A stretch of 64,000 bases of DNA from contig JAGXAN010000008.1 in the NCBI GenBank assembly GCA_019075865.1, positions 1 to 64,000 of the forward strand, read 5' to 3'. Each line of letters begins with the position of its first letter. The stretch's first letter is position 1. The position numbers and the translations under genes were made by a program. The notes beneath the pieces were generated by a model. That model had not been told where the DNA came from and ran no database searches. It saw only the letters and a program-made list of their open reading frames with translations. Shown here one piece after another: positions 44,713 to 52,571 of this stretch. This DNA comes from Hyphomicrobiales bacterium. GTDB taxonomy: Bacteria; Pseudomonadota; Alphaproteobacteria; Rhizobiales; Beijerinckiaceae.

Positions 44713-46613
44713 GGCTTTTTCAACTTGGGAAATTGACTGCCCGCGACTGTGCCCGGCTTTTGGCGAATCCACCAATTGTCGAGCGTCGCCTCGAACTCGG
44801 GCTGTCCGAATTTAGGCCACTCGCGCGGATGTGCAAGCCGACTGGAGGCGCCAATCCACATCTGCGCGCGATGGTAGAGCGGCACCACATAAAACCCCGA
44901 AAGCAGCACGCGGTCATAGGCGCGCACCACGGTCTGGAATTGCGCGTCGGTTTTGGCCGCCAGCATGTCGTCAATCAGGTGATCGATCACCGGCGAGCGG
45001 ACGCCAGCCAGATTGAATGAGCCATTGGAACTGGCACTTGCCGAGCTCCAGCGCCCGCGCTGTTCTGCCCCCGGTGAGGCGGAGGAGATCCAGCTTCCGA
45101 GCATCATGTCAAAGTCGAAATTCTGGCGTCGGCGTTGATATTGCACCTCGTCCACCTGCCGCACCCTCGCATCGACGCCCAACCGCTGCATGGATTGCGC
45201 AAAAAACAGCGCCAGTCGCTGCTGCGAGGTATTTGTGACCATAATTTCAAAGCGCAGCGGCTGCCCGCCCTTGGCCAGAACGCCATTCTGGATCTCATAA
45301 CCCGCCGCCTTCAAAAGGTCATAGGCCTTATGCGCCAAAGCACGATCCCGACCCGACCCGTCGGACACCGGCGGACGCCAGCTTCCGTCCAGAAAATCGG
45401 GCCGAACCTGCGCCCCCAATTGATGGAGCAGGGTCAATTCCCCGGCACTGGCGGGATGTCCGGTCGAGGCAAGCGGACTGCCGGCATAAAATGAATCGGT
45501 GCGGGTATAGAGGCCATCGAACAATATCTTGTTCACCCACTCGAAATCGAACAAGAAACTGAGCGCCTCGCGCACCCGCACATCCTGAAACATCGGGTGG
45601 CGGGTGTTGAAAACGAAACCCTCCAGCCCCTTCGGCCCACCGATATTGACGGCTTCATGAAACATGCGGCCATCGCGCATCGCCGGAAAATGATAGCCGC
45701 TTGTCCAGTGGGTCGGGTCCACCTCTTCGCGATAGTCAAGCAACCCCGCCTGAAATGCCTCGAACATCGTGTCGGCGTCGCGATAATAGATCAGGTGCAG
45801 CGTATCGAAATTGTAGAGGCCGCGATTGATCGGCAAATCCTTGCCCCAATAATCGGGGTCGCGCTGCAGCACCAGTTCCTTGCCCGGATCCACTTTGGCG
45901 ATCTTGTAGGGCCCCGAACCCAGCATCGGCTTGAGGCTCGCTTCGGGAAAACGTGCCACATCTGTTGCCTTCGCCGACAGCACCGGCATCAAGCCCAGCG
46001 TCAGCGGCATTTCGCGGTCGTTAATGCCGGTCAAATCGAAACGGATGGTGTGGGGATCGAGGATCGTGACAGCCTTGATCAACCCATAGGCGAAACGCTG
46101 CGGTGGCCGCCCTTTGGTTTTCAACAGGTTGAACGTGAAAAGCACATCCTCGGCGGTGATGGGCGTGTGGTCGGAAAATCGCGCCAGAGGGTTGATGTGA
46201 AATGTCACAAAATCACGCGCGGCATCGGTCTCGACGCGATCGGCGATCAGCCCGTAGAGCGTGTAGGGTTCATCATAGGAGCGCATCAGCAAGGTTTGAT
46301 AGACATTGCCGCGCAGCCCCTGCGACGTGGAACCCGACAGGAGGTTGAAGGGATTCAGGCTGTCAAATGTGCCCAGAAAGCCAAGCGAAATTGAGCCGCC
46401 TTTGGGCGCGTTCGGGTTGGCATAGGGCAGGTGGCTGAAATCAGGTGGCAGCGCGGGTGTGTCGCGAATGGCGATCCCGTAATCGGGCTCAGCCGTTGCA
46501 GAAGCCACAACTTGCGGTGCCGTCACAGGCACGGTTTGCCCCGGCGGCGCTCCGGCAGCCGCAGTGCTCATACATATTGTGGCGAATGTCAGGGCCCGAA
46601 TCATTTGCTTCAT
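44709..46613 (-). CDS. Periplasmic peptide-binding protein, family 5 (YejA-like)
   Basis: 634 residues. Signal peptide at about 1-21 (IRALTFATICMSTAAAGA). Family 5 features: the start of the mature core LPYANPNAPKGGSISLGFLGTFDSLNPF, RFSDHTPITAEDVLFTFNLLK, and GSGPYKIAKVDPGKELVLQRDPDYWG. The length and PKGGS start fit YejA and microcin C/oligopeptide-binding proteins of the yejABEF type. No permease or ATPase genes (yejBEF) are adjacent, so its membrane partners must be elsewhere. Confidence 0.88.
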   Translation of the reverse strand: MKQMIRALTFATICMSTAAAGAPPGQTVPVTAPQVVASATAEPDYGIAIRDTPALPPDFSHLPYANPNAPKGGSISLGFLGTFDSLNPFNLLSGSTSQGLRGNVYQTLLMRSYDEPYTLYGLIADRVETDAARDFVTFHINPLARFSDHTPITAEDVLFTFNLLKTKGRPPQRFAYGLIKAVTILDPHTIRFDLTGINDREMPLTLGLMPVLSAKATDVARFPEASLKPMLGSGPYKIAKVDPGKELVLQRDPDYWGKDLPINRGLYNFDTLHLIYYRDADTMFEAFQAGLLDYREEVDPTHWTSGYHFPAMRDGRMFHEAVNIGGPKGLEGFVFNTRHPMFQDVRVREALSFLFDFEWVNKILFDGLYTRTDSFYAGSPLASTGHPASAGELTLLHQLGAQVRPDFLDGSWRPPVSDGSGRDRALAHKAYDLLKAAGYEIQNGVLAKGGQPLRFEIMVTNTSQQRLALFFAQSMQRLGVDARVRQVDEVQYQRRRQNFDFDMMLGSWISSASPGAEQRGRWSSASASSNGSFNLAGVRSPVIDHLIDDMLAAKTDAQFQTVVRAYDRVLLSGFYVVPLYHRAQMWIGASSRLAHPREWPKFGQPEFEATLDNWWIRQKPGTVAGSQFPKLKKP

Positions 46614-46974
46614 CGCGCCATTTTAGCGACTAAGGTCGTCAAGGGCCATGCTCAACCGTGCAAACCGCCCAAATGCAGCGCAACATCCCGAAATTCAAGT
46701 CCAATATACCGCCCCGCCGGATTTGACAGCGACTGGAATTGGCCTAGTACTGCCGCAATTCCTCCACATTGGGTCGCCAAGGAACCTTTGACAGACGCAT
46801 CTCCCGTGCTCGGACGCGTTTGCACCATGAAAAGAATAAAATGCGCGGCCAGCACACTTGCTGATTGTCGACGATAATGGCACAAGCACGCCTGAATTTA
46901 ATGCGCTCTTTGCATGCGGCAGGAGTTCCGTTTCTCGAATGAGAGTTCCGTCTCTCGAATGAAAGGTCCAATTC
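46614..46974. other. 361-bp intergenic region upstream of the IalB gene
   Basis: Divergent promoter region for the peptide-binding protein and the IalB-family gene. No gene is seen. Its main feature is a tandem 20-bp duplication at 46923-46962, just before the IalB start codon. Confidence 0.5.
46923..46962. repeat. Tandem 20-bp direct duplication before the IalB start
   Basis: GAGTTCCGTTTCTCGAATGA (46923-46942) is followed without gap by the same 20 bases with one change (C for T at the tenth base, 46943-46962). The ATG is 12 bp after the second copy. The second copy ends in GAATGA, so the ribosome-binding area (GAAAGG) lies just beyond. Confidence 0.8.
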
Positions 46975-47736
46975 ATGTTGAAGGTTCGATTGCTCACGGC
47001 AACGATGGCTTTGGGCGCGACGCTGCTTATGGCCGCAAGCGCCAATGCGGCTCAGCCTGCCAAGAAGGTTCAAAACAAGGCGGGTGAGGCAGCCCCCGCA
47101 GCTGCCCCGGCGCAACAGCCCGGTGGTGCCGTAAAGGCCGACCTCATCGGCCTCGGCAAGTGGCTGAAGATCTGCGATGTGGATCAGAACATCAAAAAGA
47201 AGGTGTGTTACGCCACCCGCGATTTCGGGACGGCGGCTAACCAGCCGACCCTGGCCTTGGCCGTTTATTCGACCGAAGGCGAAAAGGTCAAGATATTGCG
47301 GATGCTGCTGCCGGTTGGCCTGTTGCTTCAGCCAGGTTTCCGCATGTCGGTGGACAAGGGCGCAGGCACTGCCGGAGCCTATCAGATATGCTTCCCCAAT
47401 GGGTGCTTTGCCCAGACCAAGTTGGACCCAGCCGCGCTCGAACGCACCAAAAAAGGCACTGAAATGCACATTGAAGTGCAAAATCAGGGTGGTCAGGTGA
47501 TCACTTTCAACCTGCCGCTTGAAGGTTTCGGCACGGCGTTTGATGGCCCTGCCATTGATCCAAAAGTCCTCGCGGCCGAGCAGAAGGCGCAGCAAGACCA
47601 GTTGAAGGCGGCCCTTCAGCAGCGCGCGGAAGAACAGCGCAAGGCATTGGAGAAGACCGCGCCGGCCGGCGCAGCCCCAGCAGCCCCCGCAGCTGCCACT
47701 CCAGCAGCGCCAGCCGCAGCCGCTCCTGCCAAGTAA
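46975..47736 (+). CDS. Invasion-associated locus B (IalB) family secreted protein
   Basis: 253 residues. Signal peptide about 1-25 (LLTATMALGATLLMAASANA). The IalB core spans about 58-185: WLKICDVDQNIKKKVCYATRDF, LLPVGLLLQPGFRMSVDKG, YQICFPNGCFAQTKLD, with paired cysteines. The end is a Gln/Lys-rich probable helix (AEQKAQQDQLKAALQQRAEEQRKALE) then an Ala/Pro tail. IalB affects erythrocyte entry in Bartonella, but the family is widespread in free-living alphaproteobacteria, so no virulence role is implied. Confidence 0.87.
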   Translation: MLKVRLLTATMALGATLLMAASANAAQPAKKVQNKAGEAAPAAAPAQQPGGAVKADLIGLGKWLKICDVDQNIKKKVCYATRDFGTAANQPTLALAVYSTEGEKVKILRMLLPVGLLLQPGFRMSVDKGAGTAGAYQICFPNGCFAQTKLDPAALERTKKGTEMHIEVQNQGGQVITFNLPLEGFGTAFDGPAIDPKVLAAEQKAQQDQLKAALQQRAEEQRKALEKTAPAGAAPAAPAAATPAAPAAAAPAK

Positions 47737-47762
47737 TAGACGCACGACAACCGAAAATTCGA

Positions 47763-47788
47763 GCCGGGCAGTCTTGCCCGGCTTTTTT
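47763..47788 (+). terminator. Intrinsic terminator after the IalB-family gene
   Basis: GCCGGGCA (47763-47770) and TGCCCGGC (47775-47782) form a perfect 8-bp stem with a 4-base loop followed by six T, 26 bases after the stop codon. Confidence 0.92.
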
Positions 47789-47979
47789 GTGCCGGGCATG
47801 CAAAATGTCAGACGATAGGGCGTGCAAATGCGACTTTGGTTGCTGTGCTCTATTGACAGGCGTTTCAACTGAAGGCCCTGTACGTGCCTGCACGGATCGG
47901 GGCCATTGCCATGGTTCCACCGGCCATGGGCGCAATGACGCCCGCAACGTGACGCGATTGGAAATTGGGAGAAGCGCAT

Positions 47980-48834
47980 ATGAGATTGGTCCGCTACGGA
48001 AAAATGGGCAAGGAAAAGCCGGGGATTCTCGACGCGAATGACAAGATCCGTGACATTTCCGGCATTGTCGACGATTTGTCGGGGGACTTCCTGTCGCCCA
48101 AGAATTTGGCCAAGATCGCCAAGGCAAAAATCGACAAATTGCCAGAGGTGCGTGGCACGCCCCGCATCGGCTCCTGCGTCGCGCGTCCCGGTAATTTCAT
48201 CGCGGTCGGGCTGAATTTTGCAGATCACGCCGCCGAAACCGGCGCGCCCGTGCCCAAGGAACCGATCTTGTTCAACAAGGCCCCCAATTGCGTCGTCGGC
48301 CCCTATGATGACGTGATGCTGCCCAAGGGATCGGTGAAAACCGATTGGGAAGTGGAGCTTGCCATCGTCATTGGCAGCCGCGCTTCCTACGTCACGGAAG
48401 CGGACGCCATGGCCCATGTCGCCGGATTTTGCATCTGCAACGATGTTTCCGAGCGCGAATACCAGGCCGAACGCGGTGGCCAGTGGATGAAGGGTAAATC
48501 AGCCCCGACCTTTGGCCCGCTGGGCCCGTGGCTGGTAACGCCCGACGAAATTGCCGATGTGCAGAAGCTTGATATGTTTTTGGATGTCAACGGCGCGCGC
48601 TGCCAGACCGGTTCCACCGCGACGATGATTTTCAACGTCGTGCAATTGGTCTCCTATATTTCGCATTTCATGACGCTGGACCCCGGCGACATCATTACCA
48701 CCGGCACCCCGCCGGGCGTCGGTCTTGGCATGAAGCCGCCCCGCTACTTGAAAGCGGGCGACACCTTGTCGCTCGGCGTCGCCGGTTTGGGCCGTCAGGC
48801 ACAGCGCGTCATCGCCTGGACGGATGAGGCCTGA
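47980..48834 (+). CDS. Fumarylacetoacetate hydrolase (FAH) family protein
   Basis: 284 residues. Metal-site and fold motifs: CVARPGNFIAVGLNFADHAAETG, KTDWEVELAIVIG with the metal-binding Glu residues, GFCICNDVSERE, KSAPTFGPLGPWLV and DIITTGTPPGVGLGMKP. FAH-fold enzymes hydrolyse or decarboxylate 2-oxo- and 1,3-diketo acids (2-hydroxyhepta-2,4-diene-1,7-dioate isomerase, oxaloacetate decarboxylase or ureidoglycolate lyase are common labels); the exact substrate is unknown. ATG at 47980 with GGGAGA upstream. Confidence 0.88.
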   Translation: MRLVRYGKMGKEKPGILDANDKIRDISGIVDDLSGDFLSPKNLAKIAKAKIDKLPEVRGTPRIGSCVARPGNFIAVGLNFADHAAETGAPVPKEPILFNKAPNCVVGPYDDVMLPKGSVKTDWEVELAIVIGSRASYVTEADAMAHVAGFCICNDVSEREYQAERGGQWMKGKSAPTFGPLGPWLVTPDEIADVQKLDMFLDVNGARCQTGSTATMIFNVVQLVSYISHFMTLDPGDIITTGTPPGVGLGMKPPRYLKAGDTLSLGVAGLGRQAQRVIAWTDEA

Positions 48835-48990
48835 TCGCACGCTTTCCACAGGCGCAACGCCGGTAATGCGTTGCGCCCGTTTGATATAGCGTGCGGCTTG
48901 ATGCACTGTCGCAATCCATAGAATAGTGCGGATGGCGATTCGTCGCCCGCCGCAAGCTTGACCAAACCCACCTGCCGGATAAAAAAACTC

Positions 48991-50313
48991 ATGCGTATGT
49001 CGCGATATTTTCTTCCTATTTTGCGTGAAACCCCAAAAGAGGCGGAGATTGTGTCGCATCGCCTGATGCTTCGGGCCGGGATGATCCGCCAGGAAGCTTC
49101 CGGCATTTACGCTTGGCTGCCTTTGGGGCTGCGTGTGCTCGAAAAGATCAACAAGATCATTCGGGAAGAGCAAAACCGGGCAGGGGCGATTGAGTTGCTG
49201 ATGCCCACCATCCAATCAGCCGACCTTTGGCGGGAATCCGGCCGTTACGAAGATTACGGCAAGGAAATGCTGCGCATTCGCGATCGCCACGAGCGGGACA
49301 TGCTGTTTGGCCCGACCAACGAGGAAATGATCACCGAGATTTTCCGCGCCAACGTCAAGTCCTACCGCGATCTGCCCCTCAACCTCTATCACATCCAATG
49401 GAAATTCCGCGATGAAGTGCGCCCGCGCTTTGGCGTCATGCGGTCGCGCGAATTCCTGATGAAGGACGCCTATTCGTTTGATCTGGATGCGCGCGGCGCG
49501 CAGGAATCCTATCACCGGATGTTTGTCGCCTATTTGCGCACTTTCGCGCGGCTGGGCCTCACCGCCATCCCCATGAAAGCCGATACCGGGCCGATTGGTG
49601 GCGAAAACAGCCATGAATTCATTATTTTGGCGTCAACCGGCGAGAGCGAGGTCTATTGCCACAAGGATTTTCTGCAATTTTCATCGCCGCCCGACACGGT
49701 CAATTTTGATGACGCGGCCGAAATGGCGGCGATTGTCGAGAAATGGACGTCGCGTTACGCCGCCACTTCCGAAAAGCACGACCAAGCCGCCTTCGCCGCG
49801 CTGCCCAAAGACGAGCAGGTTTCGGCGCGTGGCATCGAGGTCGGCCATATTTTCACCTTCGGAACCAAATATTCAGTGCCGATGAAAGCCAATGTCAGCG
49901 GTCCGGACGGCAAGGAAGTGCCCGTGCACATGGGTAGCTATGGCATCGGCCCCTCGCGCCTGGTGGCGGCGCTGATTGAGGCCGGCCACGATGACAATGG
50001 CATCATCTGGCCCGATGCCGTGGCACCCTTCAATGTCGGCATTGCCAATCTCAAAATCGGCGACGCCGCCACCGACGCTGCCTGCACGAGGCTTTATGCC
50101 GCCATGCAAAAGGCCGGGATCGACACCCTTTACGATGACCGCGATGAGCGGCCGGGCGTGAAATTTGCGACCATGGACATGATCGGCGTGCCGCATCAGG
50201 TGATTGTCGGGCCCAAAGGCCTCGCCGAGGGAAAAATCGAACTGAAGGACCGCCGCAGCGGCGCGCGCGAAAACCTGAGCGTGGATGAAGTGATTGCGAG
50301 GTTGACCGCGTGA
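48991..50313 (+). CDS. proS: Prolyl-tRNA synthetase, short alphaproteobacterial type
   Basis: 440 residues, which lacks the large editing insertion found in the E. coli enzyme (about 570), as is normal in alphaproteobacteria. Class II motifs: [16 protein letters not shown], the motif 2 region [26 protein letters not shown], and [16 protein letters not shown] (motif 3). MRMSRYFLP at the start is typical; ATG at 48997 is an alternative. The stop overlaps the GTG start of the Lol permease gene, beginning the cluster proS, lolC/E, lolD. Confidence 0.95.
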   Translation: MRMSRYFLPILRETPKEAEIVSHRLMLRAGMIRQEASGIYAWLPLGLRVLEKINKIIREEQNRAGAIELLMPTIQSADLWRESGRYEDYGKEMLRIRDRHERDMLFGPTNEEMITEIFRANVKSYRDLPLNLYHIQWKFRDEVRPRFGVMRSREFLMKDAYSFDLDARGAQESYHRMFVAYLRTFARLGLTAIPMKADTGPIGGENSHEFIILASTGESEVYCHKDFLQFSSPPDTVNFDDAAEMAAIVEKWTSRYAATSEKHDQAAFAALPKDEQVSARGIEVGHIFTFGTKYSVPMKANVSGPDGKEVPVHMGSYGIGPSRLVAALIEAGHDDNGIIWPDAVAPFNVGIANLKIGDAATDAACTRLYAAMQKAGIDTLYDDRDERPGVKFATMDMIGVPHQVIVGPKGLAEGKIELKDRRSGARENLSVDEVIARLTA

Positions 50314-51617
50314 GCATTGCCGCGACCAGCGAAACCGTGCCCGCAAAGGCCGCCCAGCCAACCGGAACGCGGCCATTTTCGGCATTTGAATGGATGGTGG
50401 CGCTGCGCTATTTGCGGGCGCGCCGCCAGAGTGGCTTTGTCTCGGTCATCGCCGGTTTTTCCTTTGCCGGCATTATGCTGGGTGTCGCCACATTGATTGT
50501 GGTCATGTCGGTGATGAACGGCTTTCGCTACGAATTGCTGTCCAAGATTGTTGGCGTCAATGGCCACATTTTCCTTCAGGCCGTTGGCAAACCGCTCGAT
50601 GATTATAATGATGTCGTCACCCGTGTCGCCAAAGTGCCCGGCGTGACCGTGGTTCTGCCTTTGGTGGAGGGCGCGGCCGGCGTATCATCGCAATACAACC
50701 AGTCAGGCGCCTTGGTGCGCGGCGTGCGCGAAAGCGATCTGAAGCGCTTGCCGGGCATAGCCGGCCATGTCGTTCAGGGCAGTCTCGATGGTTTTGACAC
50801 CAGCGGCGGCGTTGCGATTGGCGAGCGCATGGCCCAAACCCTGAGTTTGCAAGTCGGTGATTCCATTTCGATATTGATTGCCAAGGGCGCGCAGACCCCC
50901 TTCGGCATAGCCCCGCGCATCAAGGCCTATCCGGTAACCGCCATTTTCAAGATTGGCATGTCGGAATTCGACTCCACTTTCGTTTACATGCCTCTGGCAG
51001 AGGCGCAGGCCTTTTTCAACCGCGACAATGAAGCCAGCGTCATTGAGATTTTTGTAAAGAACCCAGACGATATGAACGGCATGCGCAAGAAAATCGACGC
51101 AGTTGTCGGGCGTCCGGTCATCATGACCGATTGGCGGGAGCGCAACCAGACCTTCTTTGACGCATTGAATGTCGAGCGCAATGTCATGTTCATCATTCTG
51201 GCGCTGATTGTGCTGGTGGCGGCGCTCAATATCATATCCGGGCTGATCATGCTGGTGAAGGACAAGGGCCGCGATATTGCTGTTTTGCGCACGATGGGCG
51301 CGACGCGCGGTGCCGTCATGCGGATTTTCCTGATCACCGGCGCCTTTATCGGCTTTGCCGGAACCCTGGCCGGCCTGCTGCTCGGCCTGCTCGTGGCCAG
51401 CAATATCGAGCACATCCGTCAGGGCCTGAACTGGCTGCTGGGCGCCAATCTGTTTCCCTCCGAATTGTATTTCCTCTCCACCCTGCCGTCGCGGATTGAG
51501 CCCTCGGACGTCATAACGGTGGTCGCCATGACCCTGTTCCTGTCCCTGGCAGCCACGCTTTATCCCTCTTGGCGCGCCGCCAAACTCGATCCGGTTGAGG
51601 CTTTGCGTTACGAATGA
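50310..51617 (+). CDS. Lipoprotein-releasing ABC transporter permease (LolC/LolE-type)
   Basis: 435 residues with four membrane segments: one at about 45-70 after the [22 protein letters not shown] start, three near the C-terminus (about 290-320, 345-370, 395-415), with a periplasmic MacB-like domain between. [12 protein letters not shown]-type sequence ([26 protein letters not shown]) is the FtsX/LolE signature. With LolD it lifts lipoproteins from the inner membrane to LolA. As in many alphaproteobacteria, one permease gene replaces separate lolC and lolE. GTG start overlaps proS; the stop overlaps the lolD start. Confidence 0.93.
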   Translation: MSIAATSETVPAKAAQPTGTRPFSAFEWMVALRYLRARRQSGFVSVIAGFSFAGIMLGVATLIVVMSVMNGFRYELLSKIVGVNGHIFLQAVGKPLDDYNDVVTRVAKVPGVTVVLPLVEGAAGVSSQYNQSGALVRGVRESDLKRLPGIAGHVVQGSLDGFDTSGGVAIGERMAQTLSLQVGDSISILIAKGAQTPFGIAPRIKAYPVTAIFKIGMSEFDSTFVYMPLAEAQAFFNRDNEASVIEIFVKNPDDMNGMRKKIDAVVGRPVIMTDWRERNQTFFDALNVERNVMFIILALIVLVAALNIISGLIMLVKDKGRDIAVLRTMGATRGAVMRIFLITGAFIGFAGTLAGLLLGLLVASNIEHIRQGLNWLLGANLFPSELYFLSTLPSRIEPSDVITVVAMTLFLSLAATLYPSWRAAKLDPVEALRYE

Positions 51618-52297
51618 GCGACCCCGTTCTCTATATCCACCAAGCCGAACGCCGCTACCAGCAGGGCGAATCGAGTCTGGAAATCCTCAAAAAAGCCGAC
51701 ATCGCGCTTTGGCCAGGCCAGTCGGTTGCGCTGGTTGCGCCATCCGGTGCCGGCAAATCGACCCTGTTGCACATGGCCGGACTGCTGGAGCAGCCCGATG
51801 CGGGCGAGGTGTATATTGATGGTCAGCCGACCACCCATATGAACGATGATCAGCGCACGCTGCTGCGCCGCTTGCGGATCGGCTTTGTGTATCAGATGCA
51901 CCATTTGCAGCCCGAATTTACCGCCAGCGAAAATGTCATGCTGCCGCAGATGATCCGGGGTCTCTCCCGTAGGGAAGCGCAACGCCGCGCCCATGAATTG
52001 CTGGATTACCTCGGGCTTGGCCAGCGCAAGACCCATCGCCCAGCGCAATTGTCGGGTGGCGAACAGCAGCGCGTCGCCATTGCCCGCGCCGTGGCCAATG
52101 CCCCCAATATCCTGCTGGCGGACGAGCCGACCGGTAATCTGGATCCGGTTACCGCAGACAAGGTTTTCGGCACGCTCACCACGCTGGTCAAAGCCACAGG
52201 TCTGGCGGCGCTGATTGCCACCCATAATCTGGATCTTGCCGCCCGAATGGATCGCCGCGTCACCTTGCGTGATGGGCAGGTGGTTGAATTGCCATGA
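51614..52297 (+). CDS. lolD: Lipoprotein-releasing ABC transporter ATP-binding protein
   Basis: 227 residues. Walker [13 protein letters not shown] (about residue 43), Q-loop [21 protein letters not shown], signature [17 protein letters not shown], Walker [13 protein letters not shown] and the H-loop IATHNLD are all intact. It powers the LolC/E permease encoded just upstream (ATGA overlap). The following gap of 131 bp holds the LexA box and small-peptide promoter. Confidence 0.95.
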   Translation: MSDPVLYIHQAERRYQQGESSLEILKKADIALWPGQSVALVAPSGAGKSTLLHMAGLLEQPDAGEVYIDGQPTTHMNDDQRTLLRRLRIGFVYQMHHLQPEFTASENVMLPQMIRGLSRREAQRRAHELLDYLGLGQRKTHRPAQLSGGEQQRVAIARAVANAPNILLADEPTGNLDPVTADKVFGTLTTLVKATGLAALIATHNLDLAARMDRRVTLRDGQVVELP

Positions 52298-52328
52298 GAT
52301 GGCAAGCCGCGCAAAGCGTATTTGGGGC

Positions 52329-52343
52329 GAACATAGTCCGAAC
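52329..52343. promoter_or_regulatory. LexA (SOS) box, GAAC-N7-GAAC
   Basis: GAAC (52329-52332), ATAGTCC, GAAC (52340-52343) is an exact match to the direct-repeat operator bound by alphaproteobacterial LexA (GTTC-N7-GTTC or its complement). It lies 100 bp before the 34-codon peptide gene. A second, one-mismatch copy, GAAC-N7-AAAC, occurs at 52381-52395 inside the promoter spacer. Confidence 0.75.
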
Positions 52344-52372
52344 GAATTTGCGACAGGAACCCAAAATAGCAC

Positions 52373-52400
52373 TTGACTTAGAACAAATATGAAACATACT
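52373..52400 (+). promoter_or_regulatory. Sigma-70-type promoter for the small membrane peptide and possibly dnaE
   Basis: TTGACT (52373-52378) and CATACT (52395-52400) are spaced by 16 bases, 28 bp before the peptide start codon. The imperfect LexA box lies in the spacer and overlaps the first base of the -10 element, a position at which LexA binding would block RNA polymerase. Confidence 0.55.
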
Positions 52401-52428
52401 GGGCCTACAAGAACAAATGAGGTCCATC

Positions 52429-52533
52429 ATGTTCAAGTATGCGTTGCAGTCCGTGTGTCTCGGGGTTTTGGAATTGAGTGCGATTGCGGCCTATGTCGCA
52501 TTTGTGATGATTGTGGGCCGCTCGCTGGCGTAA
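52429..52533 (+). CDS. 34-residue single-pass membrane peptide, probable SOS gene
   Basis: ATG at 52429 is preceded by GAGG at 9 bases. The peptide starts MFKYALQSVCLGVLELSAIA and ends VMIVGRSLA: a short basic N-terminus, one hydrophobic helix at about residues 8-29, and an Arg-containing end, as expected of an inner-membrane peptide. A promoter and LexA boxes lie just upstream, and dnaE begins 38 bp after its stop. Size, topology and regulation resemble SidA of Caulobacter (29 residues, SOS-induced inhibitor of cell division), but I see no direct sequence match that would prove homology. It could also be a leader peptide or a small accessory of the replication gene. Confidence 0.65.
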   Translation: MFKYALQSVCLGVLELSAIAAYVAFVMIVGRSLA

Positions 52534-52571
52534 GGTCAGGCAGTGGCCGGATTGGGAGTGGGGGTTAGGCG

